Of a DNA stretch of 25,776 nucleotides, positions 8,799 through 22,600 are shown in pieces. The DNA comes from Amphimedon queenslandica. Its lineage: Eukaryota; Porifera; Demospongiae; Haplosclerida; Niphatidae. The stretch lies in assembly GCF_000090795.2 (NCBI RefSeq), contig NW_003546411.1:29845-55620 (forward strand), given 5' to 3'. Both the position numbers and the translations under genes were made by a program. Each line of letters begins with the position of its first letter. Positions within the stretch are counted from its first letter, which is position 1. Under the pieces are notes generated by a model. It was not told the DNA's origin and searched no databases. It saw only the letters and a program-made list of their open reading frames with translations.

Positions 8799-8958
8799 AC
8801 AATTTAAGAAGACAAAGGGAATAATTATTATTTTTTAGTTTACATTATATGTCAGTACAGTTAGTTCTATGAACATACATGTAGTTATCTATTTATGGTT
8901 ATTATGGTTATAAAATTCTTCATCTGACCACACTCTATACCAAATCAAGTTATTGATC

Positions 8959-8968
8959 TAAATAAAAG
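8959..8968 (+). promoter_or_regulatory. TATA-like / AATAAA overlap before the giant mosaic gene
   Basis: TAAATAAAAG lies 35-44 bp before the ATG at 9003. It could be the TATA element of the giant gene, or the AATAAA inside it (8960-8965) could end the 7648-8798 gene. The intergenic gap is only 204 bp, so both uses are possible. Confidence 0.35.
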
Positions 8969-9002
8969 GAAGGGTTTGACTTGATTTAAATTAGCAGAAG
9001 AT

Positions 9003-10629
9003 ATGGCTGCACTGGTGGTGGTTATCGTCTTGTTAGGTGTCAGTCAAAGTATTTACAGTCAGCCATGTCCACCTTCCTCAGGTAAAGCAATTGATATAAA
9101 GCAACACTGCTGAATTTATAAGAATTATAATTTATTATGCCATGTACATGTAGGAATTTACTTGAGGCATAGAGGGAACTGCTATTCTAATGTGTCATAC
9201 GTTTGGGATACTAGCATGAGACCAGATCCTCTTGAATGTGCATTACCTGGTGCTACTCTCAATGGTGGACAATGGATTGGTCCTAATGGAGAAGTTCCCT
9301 GTCCTGGCAACAATTCAAATCTTTTGTGTACCGTTGGGTCAGGTGCTAGTCTCAGTGTACACATACCTACCAGTAATGTCTTATTTCTTCAGCCGTCCGG
9401 TGATGGCTGGTATATGTGTTGTCTACCCACTAGCTGTTCAGATCCTAACACTAACATCATTTTTGTTAATTTATTCAGTAAGAAGAGATTTATAGTCACA
9501 TAACTAAGATCTATTATAATGGTTGTATTTTGTAGAATTTGGGCAGGTAGAATCATTTTCAGCCAATCTTCCTTCTGATATGACTGTATATCCTCAGGAA
9601 TTCAAACTGGATTGTATTAAAATTGGGTTCCCTGGTTATTATGATATTAGGATGAACCTTAGCAATACTGCACTTCTTAGCTACACTAGATGTTTTGGTC
9701 AATATGATGATGATTGCCCAGGTATTGCGATTGAGGATGATTACCACCCCCATTCCAAAAGATATACTGTTAATATCACATGGGACGGAATGACTATCGG
9801 AAGTGGATCAATCAGTCAATCAAGCACTGGAGATCAAGTATATACATGTGAAGTAGCAGTTGCAGAGGGGCAAAGAAGCAGATTTGACTTAGTAAATAGA
9901 GCGTATACTTTAACGATAAAAGGTACTCACAGTGACTATTGATCTGTCTATAACAAATTTTAACTACACTATCCAGCACTTCATCTATAGCAATGTTTCT
10001 TTTTCTCTGTACTTTAGTTCCAGCAACTGCTCCCTCTTCTCTTACTGTGGTCAGCAAGACAGCTACCACTATCACTGTCAGTTGGACTGCACTTGATTCA
10101 TCTGATGCTGATGGATATGTAGTCAATGTCACTAGTGACACAGACACTGTGCAGACAGTACAGGTGGAGGGAAGTAGCAATGATGCAATCACACTGAATG
10201 GACTGAGTGTACTAACAGCTTATAACATCACAGTCAGAGCCTATCAACAATTACTGGGACCTGCTAGTACAATCAGTGTACAGACCTCACCAGGTATTGC
10301 TATTTCAGTATACTTGTAAGATTTATTATATATAACATTTCTAGCTATTATTTCGGTCAATTCAACACTGGTCTCCATTACACAACTCAAAAACACTCAA
10401 TATCGTATTGATTGTCTCACAACTACTGATATTAATCCTTCAACTGATGTTTACTGGTTAGTGAATGGAGTGATGAAGAATAACTCAATGTATACATCAA
10501 TTGATGTCCTGACATACAACAACACACTACTGGTACATATATATCCTGATCTACTGGGAGTGTCAGTTAATGTTACCTGTATAGCAATGATTGGAGGAAT
10601 TAAATATAATCAATCCCTAATAATAGATG
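9003..10629 (+). other. Giant gene N-terminus: signal peptide, Ig-like, Ig-like, FN3, Ig-like
   Basis: Exon 1 encodes a hydrophobic leader (MAALVVVIVLLGVSQS). Exon 2 (residues 27-134) and exon 3 (135-263) are cysteine-paired, Ig-like beta domains with Trp and GDGWYMC or GDQVYTCEV near the second cysteine. Exon 4 (264-355) is an FN3 domain: APSSLTVVSKTATTITVSW, later YNITVRAY. Exon 5 (356-450) has another Ig-like pattern with VYWLVNG and VNVTC. Each domain sits on one phase-1 exon. Confidence 0.75.
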
Positions 10630-13600
10630 GTATGATTTTACTTTATCATTATTTTGCCAATTAATATACTTTAAATTCTTCTTGATTAAATTAATAGTAT
10701 TTTGTACGCCATCATGTGCTCAAGGTATTTGCATTCTAAGCAATATCTGTGCGTGTGATCCTGGATGGACTGGCTCAAGATGTGAAGCAGGTATCAATCA
10801 GTCATACTATTATTCATTTTTTATGATTGGTTATCTATGTACAGGCCCTATTTTAATCTTTGTTAGTTTTATTGTAATACAATGGGTGTATGCTTATTCA
10901 CTGCAACTTTGATGTTAAACATACAATTTGATAGTGGTGCTATTTTGTTTTGGTAATGTGGTTGCATTGTCTTTTATGTTGTGGTTACTCAAAAAATGAA
11001 TAAAAGGAAGTACACAAAGCATTATAGTGAGATAAAATATATATTTACAAGAAGTCAGCAAGACAATGATTTGGAATTATATCCACTTCAGTTTAGCCTA
11101 AAAAGTGTCTATTATACTGTCAGATTGAACCATACTTGCTGCAGTGTGCTAGCTTAGTTAAAAATACTACCTGGTGCATGGATTTTATGGAATATATCAC
11201 ACGATGATGTTTTTCTTATAGACATTGATGAATGTAGTATGAATATTGATGACTGTTATCATAGCTGCATTAATACTAATGGAAGCTACTATTGTGAATG
11301 TATGTCAGGGTTCAGGCTACTTGCTAATGGTACCTATTGTGAAGGTAAGATGCTTATCATACTGGTCGTAATTATGACCTTTAAATAGAAATTGATGAAT
11401 GCAGTGAGGATCCTAATCTGTGCCCTATTAATAGCAACTGCCTCAACACATATGGAGGCTATAGGTGTGATTGTATCAATGGATATCACAAGAATCAATC
11501 AGGATATTGTATAGGTATGATTGACTTCATATGCATGTACATGTACATTATGAAGAGTGACATGTATTTGTAGATACTGATGAATGTGCTACTAATGCTA
11601 GTAGTTGCTCTCAATTATGCATTAATACTGAAGGATCCTACGATTGCTCTTGTAATGATGGTTATACAAAACGATTCAAATATTTCTGTTTTGGTAATTA
11701 TGATTCATTGTATGCAATTATTGAATATGTACTTATAAATCAGATATTGATGAATGTGAGAATACTAGTATCTGTTCTAGTGATCATCAAGTGTGTCGAA
11801 ATACACTAGGTAGCTATAGATGTTCTTGTAAAGAAGGATTTAAATATGACAGTGATGGCGTGAATTGTGAACGTAAGCTATTGCTCTCATTAATCCTAAC
11901 CAATGCATATTTTAATATAGCAAAAGCATGCCACGAAGTCATACAACCACCGATCAATGGGAACCTTTATTGTAATGGTAACAGGACTAATAATACTTGT
12001 CATTATACTTGTAATAGCGGATATGTATTAAGTGATTTATCCTCACGCACCTGCCAATCAAATGGACGTTGGTCAGGAATACCTCCTTATTGCTCCCCTC
12101 TTCCTTGTCCTACATTGATGCCACCCAGTAATGGTTACTTACAGTTACCTTGTGATGGAGTGTATCAATCACAATGTATTATAAGGTGTTTTGATGGATA
12201 TAAATTAGCTAGTACTAATGATACTACTAGTGCAGTGACTTGTGATTTACTACCAAATAATGAAACTATTTGGAGTAGTACTGAAAAATGTCAAGGTGAG
12301 TGTTTTAAAGCAGGATTAAAACAAACGTAACAATTTAGATTTTTACTTCTATAATGGTTCAATGCATGAATAGTTGAAAAAGCACCAATGTTATAGTCTT
12401 TTGCTTTAATTTTAGAAAAGGATCCTTGTGAGCCTAATCCCTGTCTTCATCATGGAGTCTGCTCCAGAGTTGATTCTGATGAAGGATTTGAGTGTAATTG
12501 TACTGACATTTTTTATGAAGGAAAGACATGTGAAAGAGCATTAGTACTCATTGATCCTATTGAACCTGTGATGATAGGAGATCATAAAAAGATATCTGTT
12601 AGATCCAAACCAGATAAAGAAACAACATATAGATTCAGAGATTGTAGTTTTGGGGGTGCAAGAAGAGCTTTTATTTTTACCTGCACCTTCACTCTCAATA
12701 AAACTAAAACTATTGAGAATGTGACTGTGGTGGGTTTAAAACCTGGTCCATACATTTTGCAGCTTGAGGGTGTCTCTCCTGTTGATATGCTTTTTGTTTC
12801 TGGATCTAATGAATCACTTTATTTTAATAAATCTGACAATATTCAGCCAAGTTGTTGTTCAAGCACTCATGCATCAATATGTGGTGACCAAATACCAGTG
12901 CAGTTAAACTCATCTTGCTCATGGGATTCTGATACAACAAGAGGAATAGTTTTCATTATTTATGACAACCTAACAGTTCCTCTTTCACTGGCTGGTGTGA
13001 ACATATCATCAGAAAACAACATTGCACTACCTTTAGAAGATGATGATGCTATGTGCAGTAATTGTGCTAACAAACTGACAGAACTGGGTTCTGGTAAATG
13101 CTATAAGCATATGCCTACTCCTGATGACTTAAGTGAGTTTGTTAAGAGACAGTCACTCACAAATTCTTTTTTGTCATCAATAAAATCAAGTCTATTTCCC
13201 AGTTGGTTTAATATTTCAATAACTGATAATCTTAATGCCATTGATAAAGTTAGCAGTACTGACTATCTTGCTAAACTAGTATCACCAGCTAAGCTAATAA
13301 ATGAGAAAGGTTGTGAATCATTAGTCATAGGGGATAAGAACAAAGGAAGATTTCTTGTATTACAGCATAATGGACCGATAAACCTTACATTGGAGAATGA
13401 ACAATCTTTTGTACTCAACTCTCGATCACCATCTGATTTTTACTGCATTGCTGTTCATGTTTGTTCAGGTCAAAGGTCACCAGTCTACATTGGACTACCT
13501 CCTTCAGCTCAAGATGGCATCAAAAAAATTTCCTTTATTTCAAATTATATCAAGAAGGGATGGACATTTGACTTTAAAAGTGTCTCTTTAAGTAAAACAC

Positions 13601-16600
13601 TTCAGCAATCAGTATTACAAACTAAGCTTTGGAATGGCTACCAGTACATGCAACAACATTCTGGAATCCATTTTCAGTATGATACACTAGTGAACATGAA
13701 TGTTCAAGGAATGTTTTCTTATGGAATAGCAAATGTTGCATTGACTTTCAGGGGATTAGCTCAATATAAGTATATTACAACAAAAGAAAAAGTATATTTT
13801 TATGCTTAAATTGTTTGAAATTTTTATAATGTTTTGTTAGGCTAATGAAGCACTACTTTTTGGAGATTGTACTTTTACAGTGATGTCAAGAGTAAACAAT
13901 AGCTTAGAAAAATTAGAATTGAAGAAAATTTCAACCAACATCTCTATATATCACAAAGGTATATCAGAAATTTTTTATGTAGATATTAATGTTTTATAAA
14001 TTTTCATAGAAAACTTATCATCAAGTTCAAGTTGTTCAATGGCTCCAACAAATGGAGCATCATTCAAATTGGCATATACTCCACAACAAGATCAGGCTTT
14101 CTATTTGAGTGTACTGGAACTACCTTTCGATACTGCTCAATGTCCAGTTGATGTGTTCCTTAGTTTAAACAGTAATCAGGATATGAATGGGTTGAGTTTC
14201 TATTCAGAATGTCTTGATGTATCATTTGGAGCATTATTATTCACTAGTCTAGCTCACAAAATATATATTCCAATGTCTAATGATACTTTATGTATTAAAC
14301 CAAAAAACTTCACTTCTCTCTTCTCCACAGCAGAGTTTGGTCTTGTCATTCATTCTTCATTGAATGCTAGTCGATTAAGATTGAATGCATTTATTCAGTT
14401 ATTACCAGGTTATGATGAAACTGCATTGTCATTAGGCTTTTACAAATACAGTAATGAGAAAGTAGGCCTGATACACTCGTTAGAAATGACAATGTTTGAT
14501 AATACATTTGTGACACAAGCCAGACTAAGAAATCTGGAGCTTAGCTATGGTGATTCAATGATTCACTTATTTAATAAGAAATTTTTCACTGCCAATATTC
14601 AAGGCATAGCCAGTACTAGCAGGCAGTGGAAAGATTTGACAGTTAACGTAAATGGCTGGTTTCCAAAAGGTGATGAATATTTTGTTGATACAATGGAAAG
14701 GAATGTAATAAAGAAGATAACTACATTAGGAAATGAAGCAAACACAAGAAAAGGAGAAGCTGATAAACAATTACTTGAAGCTATAGCTAGACTAATAAGA
14801 GCAGGCGGTCAACTAAATGAAGCTAGATTGGCATTTAGTAATGCCTCGACTCAACTGATTACAGTGGAAGACAATCTTGCAGAATCAAGAGAACGCTTGA
14901 CGTTAGCTGAATTAAATGTCACAATGGCCAGAAGTGAAATACGAGAAGCAGAAGATGCTATCAATGATGTCTGTGATGTACAGATTTGTCCTTTGGAGTG
15001 TCAGAATGCTACAAGAAAACGGACTGTGTACAGAGATGTATACTATGAAGCTGAAGGAGTTTGTGATTCAGTTTGTAATTACACCATTAGTGTTAGAGTA
15101 GCACCATACTTTGTATCTGCTAAGGAGTGGGAAATAAGACAATGCTGTAATGATGTGCAATACACTTGTGGAGATGCATATTGTAATTCCATTAGATGCT
15201 CAGGTGTCAGGAAACCAGTTAACGTAACTCGTCATGTTTATAACTACAAGGAAGCTGAGAGGCAGGGTCCTTGCAAGGTTCCTTGTATAACTGGTCAATA
15301 TCATGCAAGAATTGAAGAAACTGAAGAATATATTGATCCATGTGGGGGTAGGGGGCCTAATGCTGCTTGTGTGGCTTCTAATGCTCAATGTAACAGAGAA
15401 AGAGAAGCATCATTAAGAGCACTTGAAATAAGGAGGAGTGAACTGGTGGCACCATTAAGAGAAAGGAATAGAGCAAGAGCTGAAGTGGAGTTGCTAGAAA
15501 TTAGGTCAAGTCAAGCTCAACGCAATGAGCAATTAGCTAACGAGACATTAGTCTCAACACAATCACTCTACAGGTCTATCACTCAATATAAAGAAGCAGT
15601 AGAGAAGAGTCATAACATGATATTAGAAGAAATAAAAAATGATCTACAGTTATATAACTTGACACAGGAGTATGGTAATAATGCATTTGTTATTACTAAT
15701 ATAACATTCTCAGTACCAATCAGTGAAAGCAATAATCCTTCAGCTTTCCCAATTGTAATAACCTATGACACTCCTCAAAGAGCCAATCAGCAATTAAATT
15801 ATGTGTATGATTTTAATACTCAATTCTCATTGCAAGCAGAAACTCTTGCAAATGATATAATTGACTCTCTTTTCGCATCACAGAGGAGGAGAAGGAGAAG
15901 GCAAACAGAAGTAAATCAACCAGGACGTGAACAGTTTGAAATTCAATGTGCTCAATTGAAAAGCATTAACAAATTTATTCGATACATGCATACTACACTA
16001 GAAGAGGCTGAAATGAGTGGAATGAATATAAGTGAGTCACTGATTGAACTAATAGAGTCATCCAATGTTGCTATTAACACAACTTCAGTCAGTAATAGGA
16101 CTGGTCTTGGTAATTATACTAATTTTAAAGAACTGTTTGATATAACACTGGAAGAAATAGAACAAAGTAGACGAGAGTTAGGTAATGTGGAAGACGAAGT
16201 GTTAAGTTCAGTTAGATCATCATACAAGAGTCTACAGAGTCAAGCACAGTCTGTCTTAGAGTCACTTGAAGCCACACTACTAACCCAATGGAGGTCTGGC
16301 TTAGAGATATTACTTCAAGGTAATAGCACTGTAGCTGACAGACCCTGCTCAGGACTGGTTGACTGTATATTAGTATTGAATGGCTCATTGAGCAATTTAC
16401 TTTCTTTTGCACCATCAGAGACAGCATTTTTATCACAGAGTCTACCAGTAGCTTCACAACTCTTTCTACAGCTAGCAATCAATGAATTAACCAATTTCAC
16501 TGAAGCTAGGAACAAACTAACTCCTATTAGATCTCTTGTACAGGCTATGGTTGATAATGGCTACTGGTGCTCTACTCTACCACAAGTGATTGTACATCCA

Positions 16601-19600
16601 GTAGCAGAGACTAGTGTACAAATAAACACTGCTCTAACTCTAACATGCAGAGGTAACTCCAGTCTACCAGTTTCATATCTATGGAGAAAAGATGGAGTAG
16701 CAATACCAAACACTAACAGTCACACATTAGTGCTTAATGATATGCAAGTATTCGATGAAGGTAATTATAGTTGTGAGATTACAAATGATGTTGGCACTAC
16801 CCGTTCAACAAATTCAAGCGTGCAAGTTTTCATTCTTCCTGAGTATTATCAGCTACCATCATCAGTCATAACATACATAGGAGATGAGAATGGAGCTTAC
16901 TTTACATGCAATGCTACATCAAGACCAGCTCCTGGTTGGAGGTGGTATCACAGATCATCTACTAGAGGACAATGGAGAGAGCTAATAGGAGAAGAAACAA
17001 ATGAACTCTTAATAAGGAGTCCATCACGGTCTGATGAAGGAGAATACAGGTGTGAAGCTTATAATGATTTTGGTAGCATTTCATCAGATCCTGTCACATT
17101 ACGCCTTATATCAGTAACAGTAAGAGTGCTAGTATATAATGTAGAAATATTGATGGTGAGACAGAATGATACTGAGCTGAGTGGAAGAGACATTAGTTTA
17201 CAAGAAGATTTAAAGAATAAGTTTGAAGAAGGGGTTTCATTTGGAGATGTGGTATTATCAGAGGAAATTGGAGTGAGAGATGTTATACCAGATGAAGAAA
17301 TAGTCATTAGTTTCAAACTAATCAGTCCCAATGTAACTATACCTCAAAATATTCATTTAGAAACTATTGTGAATAACCTCACGGCTTATAGGCTTCAACT
17401 AAACAGAGTAAGAAATGATTTGGAAAGGTTTTTGGACAATTCTGAAGATTTTATACTGGAATACGAAGACTCTGAATATCAATACAGACGCAGCTCATTT
17501 AGTGTAGACATACCAGAAATACAGTGTCCACCTGGTCAAGAACTTCATTCAAACAGATTCCTATGTTGTAAGCATGTGCATATATTCAATATACTGGTGT
17601 GGCCCTGTTGGGCATGCATACATTAATGTATTGATAACAGTATACTGTGTGTGCTCAAGGGTATAGTTATACCTGATCTAATATGCTTGACTCTATTTTT
17701 ACTCTTATGTCTCTAGCTGATTGTCTTAAAGGACAGGAGCAAGCTGTGATTGTTGAGAGTAGAGTGACTGATAGCAGGACTATTATTGAGAGAGTACCAC
17801 ACTGCTCTCCTTGTCCTTTTAATACTTATCAGGATATGGCTGGAAGCGGACAGTGTAAGCCTTGTCCTGTTAATCATGTTACATTTATAACTGGTGCTAT
17901 ATCTGTTGATCAATGTACAGGTAAAAGAATATATGTGTGGTTGTGTACGTTATAAATTTATGGTATTTTTAGAGCTATGTCCTGTCAATCATAACTCATC
18001 AAATGGGCTAATGCCATGTAGACCATGCCCTAGTAATACTTATCAACCTACTCCTGGTCAAATTGAGTGTCTTCCTTGTACATCAGAAAGTGACAGCATT
18101 TTATGTTCAAAAAGTTAGTTCGCTAGTACTTGTTTGAAATAATTATTTTGCTTTTTAAAATAATTATAGATCCATGTGAGAAACCTAAAATTATTGGTTC
18201 ATGTAATGGAGAGTATCTTAGATTTTATTACGATAATTCAATGGAGCAGTGTGAACCGTTTATGTACAGTGGTTGTGATGGAAATGAGAATAACTTCCCT
18301 TCACTAAATGAGTGCTCTCAAACTTGTGGTAAGCCATCACTCTTTATGCACAAACCAAATCATAATGATAGCCCATGATTTTTTTTAAAGAATGGCTCCA
18401 AAATTACTCCCGATTTTTATTACATTTGCTATGTAAAAAGTTTGAACTCATTTCAAATGAATTTTTTAGATTATGGGTATTTTTATAATGGCAATTTTTG
18501 AATAGCCCATGCTTTTTTCCAAAAAAGTGGCTAATCACCCTACATTTATTGATGTTCTTATGCTAGGTACAAAGTTTGAGGTGATTTCAACTGAAATTTT
18601 CTGAGTTATGAGCAATTTTTTTAATATGGCAATTTATAAAAATTACCTTGTACTATGTTATAGCCTTTGCTTTTTTAATGATTCAGAAACCACCCCCAAT
18701 TTTTTAGATATGGCTAGTTATAGGAGGGTTTGTATATACTAAAAATTATAAATAACCGGTTACCACTTGTTAAACGGGTATGTACATTAGTGGTGCAGAA
18801 CCAATGACATGGCTTGCCCTGTGCTTTGTTTGCGTTTGTTTGGCTGTCTCATGCTGGCATTTACCTGCATCATCTACATGTGGCTATCTAGGTTACCTGT
18901 AATTAGCTTTGGTTATCTCAAGTTATCAATGTTAACTGTGGTTATCTATGGTTAACTGTGGTTATCTATGGTTTGCTGTGGTTAACTGTGGTTATCTATG
19001 CATGGTATCGTAGTTAAAGAAAATAAAAATGAAGAACAAGGTGTTTCATAGCTGCTAGTACTATTGCTATGTTCTTTCTGGCTCTTTAACAAATTCAACA
19101 ACTAATTCTGACTAAGCAATTCAAGCCTCAAAAACTGAACAATAGACTGAGCATAATTTGGTACCATCAATGTCTCCTAGCTTGAACAGGAACCAAATCA
19201 AACTTATTTAATAAAAAGAGAAACCAATTCCATGTTACCACTTCTACAAGTAAAATATAAGAGACCTTTGGAGCTGTTTGCTAAAATATTCTTATGACAT
19301 TTGAGATCAGCTTAAAAGCACAAGGGCATCAATGTGTATCAGAAAATGTAATAAAAAATTTGGGGTAATTTTGAGGCCATTTTTTGGAAAAAACCATGGG
19401 CTATAGCCTTGGGTATTTTTCAGATTTTTGACATTTTCTTAAAATTGTTGTAACTTAAAAATAAAAGTCAGAATCAGCTCAAATTTTCTACATAGCATAA
19501 GAACATCAATATTTATCAAAAAATGTAATAAAAATTTGGGGTAATTTTGGAGCCGTTTTTTGGAAAAAAACCATAGGCTATATAACCATGGGCTATAGCC

Positions 19601-22600
19601 TTGGGTATTTTTCAAAATTTTGGCATTTAAAAAAAATGGCTATAACTTGAAAAATTGAAGTCGAAGTCAGCTCAAACTTTCTGCACAGCATAAGGACATC
19701 AATATGTGTCAGAAAATGTAATAAAAATTTGGGGTGATTATGGAGCCATTTTTTGGGAAAAACCATGGGCTATAGCCTTGGGTATTTTTCAAATTTTTGG
19801 CATTTTTTTAAAACGACCATAACTTTAAAAATTGAAGTCGGAATCAGCTCAAACTTTCTACACAGCATAAGGACATCAATCTGTATCAGAAAATTTAATA
19901 AAAATTTGGAGTGATTTTTTGGCCATTTTTTGGAAAAAACCATGGACTATATATAGCCTTAGGTATTTTTTGGAATTTTGCCGTTTTCTTAAAATGGCCG
20001 TAACTTGAAAAATTAAGATCGGAATCACCTCAAAATTTCTACACAGCGTAAGGACATCAATATGTATCAGAAAATGTAATAAAAATTTGGAGAATTTTTG
20101 AGGCCATTTTTTGGAAAAACCATGGGCTATAGCTTTGGGTATTTTTCAAATTTTTGGCACTTTCTTAAAATGGCCGTAACTTAAAAAATTAAAGTCGGAA
20201 TCAGCTCAAACTTTCTACACAGCATAAGGACATAAATGTGTATCAGAAAATTTAATAAAAATTTGGAGTAATTTTGGAACCATTTTTTGGAAAAAACCAT
20301 GGGCTATAGCCTTGGGTATTTTTCAGATTTTTGACATTTTCTTAAATTGGTTGTAACTTAAAAAATAAAAGTCAGAATCAGCTCAAATTTTCTACATAGC
20401 ATAAGAACGTCAATATGTATCAAAAAATGTAATAAAAATTTGGGGTAATTTTGAGGCTATTTTTTGGAAAAAAACCATTATTGTAAAAAAAGATGGGCTA
20501 TAGCCTTGGGTATTTTTAGATTTTTGACATTTTCTTAAAATGGCCGTAACTTTAAAAATAAAAATCAGAATCAGCTCAAATTTTCTACATAGCATAAGGA
20601 CATCAATATGCATCATAAAATGTAATAAAAATTTTGGGTGATTTTGGAACCATTAAAAAAAAAACATGGGCTATAGATCTAGTACAGGGTATTTTAGAAT
20701 TTTGGCAAATTGTTTTAAAATGGTCATAACCAGAAAAAAATTAGTTTAAATCAGCTCAAACTTTTTACACAGCATATAATGAAATATGTGTTAGAAAAAT
20801 GTAATCAAAAATTAGGTTGATTCTTGAGCTATTTTTCAAAAAAAAACTATGGATATTTTTCAAAAAATTGGCTTATACTGTAAAACTCATTATTGATGTC
20901 GGAATTGGTTCAAACTTTCTACATAGCATAAGGACATTAATGTGCATCAGAAAGTGTAATGAAAAAGTCTTTAGAACCATGTTCAACATAAGTAATGCAA
21001 CCTGGGTCATATGAATGTAAAAATTAACAGAGAACCTGGCTTTTACCAAGTAGAGAAAGCTCTTTGCAATGATCAGCTGCTCTAATGTAAACTATTTTAA
21101 AGGATAGAACACAAATAACCATGATAACCATGATAACCAGTTATCTGACAGTACATCTTCTAAATGATCCCCCTATAACTGGCCACATATTTTTATTCCA
21201 ATTTCTGACGCATATTGATGTTCTTTGCTAGATTGTATAAGTTTAAGCATGGAGCGTTTGAAAAATTATTGACTATTATGTTTTTGTAGCAGTAATTAAC
21301 ATTGACCTCACATCTAATATACTTCTGCTTTAATAGTATATATATACTTATTATAGGATGCCCACAGAATGAGTCCAGTCTATTGGATTGTACCAATGAT
21401 CCTTGTCAGTCTAATACATGTCCATCTGCTCCTACTGCTCAGTGTTTTCCTGATTATTGTGGCAATTGTACTAGCAGATACTATTACAATGATCAAGAAG
21501 TGACTGAGACATGCTGTAAGTTGTTAGTATTAACAGTAGTCTTATTTTAACTTGTCTATAGCTTGTAGCAATGGTTTAAAACCTGTTCTATGTGCACCAT
21601 CTTGTCTGTCAACTTGTCATATTCCAGAGCCAATATGTCCGGTATCTACCTGTGTACCAGGCTGTGGTTGTACTAATGATACCATATATGATGAGGTTAA
21701 AGAGGAATGTGTCCTACCATCATCTTGTGGTGAGTGTTTTGTTAACATAAATATTGCTCTATTTTTATAATATTGACATTCCTAATCCACAGATACTTGT
21801 AGTCTTCCTCCTCTTAGTGGCCCATGTCGTGGTGCGTTCCCTCGTTGGTTTTATAACTCTTCTTCTGGTAGTTGCGAGCTATTCTTATATGGTGGTTGCA
21901 GTGGTAATGCTAACCGGTTCATCACTCTACAGCAGTGCATCCAATCATGTGGTATGCTATAATGACTAGCACAGTGCAATCTGACTATTATATTTACTAT
22001 TTTATTTCTTTATTTTGTTGCAGGCTGTGGAACAGGTAACACTGCTTTGAATTGCAGTGGTGATCTTTGTGAGAGAGCTTCTTGTGAGGCTCATGATAAC
22101 TCAGTTTGTGAAGTTGACTCTTGTTCAAACTGCACTGTTAAGCATTACGTGGGAGTAGAAGAAGTCACTGATCAATGTGGTATATACAGAGTACAAACTA
22201 TTTTTATTATAATTAATTATACAAATGTCAATGTACATGTATTTCTCTTGTTGTAGATGTGTGTTCTCTTCCTCCTGATGGGGGCTCTTGTAATGCTAGT
22301 ATTAGTAGATGGCATTTCAATGCTGATAGTCGTCAGTGTGAATTGCTAAAATATGGAGGCTGTGAAGGTAACAAAAACAACTTTAACACATTAAGAAGCT
22401 GTCTTCAAACATGTGGTGAGGAACAAGAATTATAATAGTCTGTTTCTACTTTATTTAATTATATATTGTGTTAATTGTATAGGTAGTCAGACCTGTGAGG
22501 TTGGAGTGAGTACTGTTGATTGCTATACTGATCCTTGTCGCACTACTCATTGTCCTAATTTTGACAATGCTCTCTGTATACCTAATCATTGTGGAGAGTG

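Larger units (their letters stand above)
18708..21188. mobile_element. Possible non-autonomous DNA transposon with ~21-bp TIR-like ends
   Basis: 18708-18728 and the reverse complement of 21168-21188 match at 17 of 21 positions, sharing GTTATAGG. The sequences just outside, at the left and right, look like two parts of one inverted repeat unit, as if the segment had inserted into it. No transposase is encoded. TSD and superfamily could not be settled. Confidence 0.4.
18329..21356. other. 3-kb repeat-filled intron 17 of the giant gene
   Basis: No coding exon is seen. It holds inverted copies of a ~177-bp unit at the left, a TIR-like sequence, a GGTTATCTATGG microsatellite, the main direct array, a second TIR-like sequence and a short inverted piece at the right. 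It is listed in parts. Confidence 0.7.

Noticed and set aside
16212-16515. Minus-strand open frames inside the core exon
   Set aside because: They are shadows of the plus-strand coding exon, with no splice or domain support.
19300-20965. CRISPR-like array
   Set aside because: The whole ~177-bp unit is repeated and there are no unique spacers; the context is a eukaryotic intron.
18329-21356. Boundary between two separate genes
   Set aside because: The phases on both sides agree and no signal-peptide exon is seen before 21357, so one gene is preferred, although RNA evidence is lacking.
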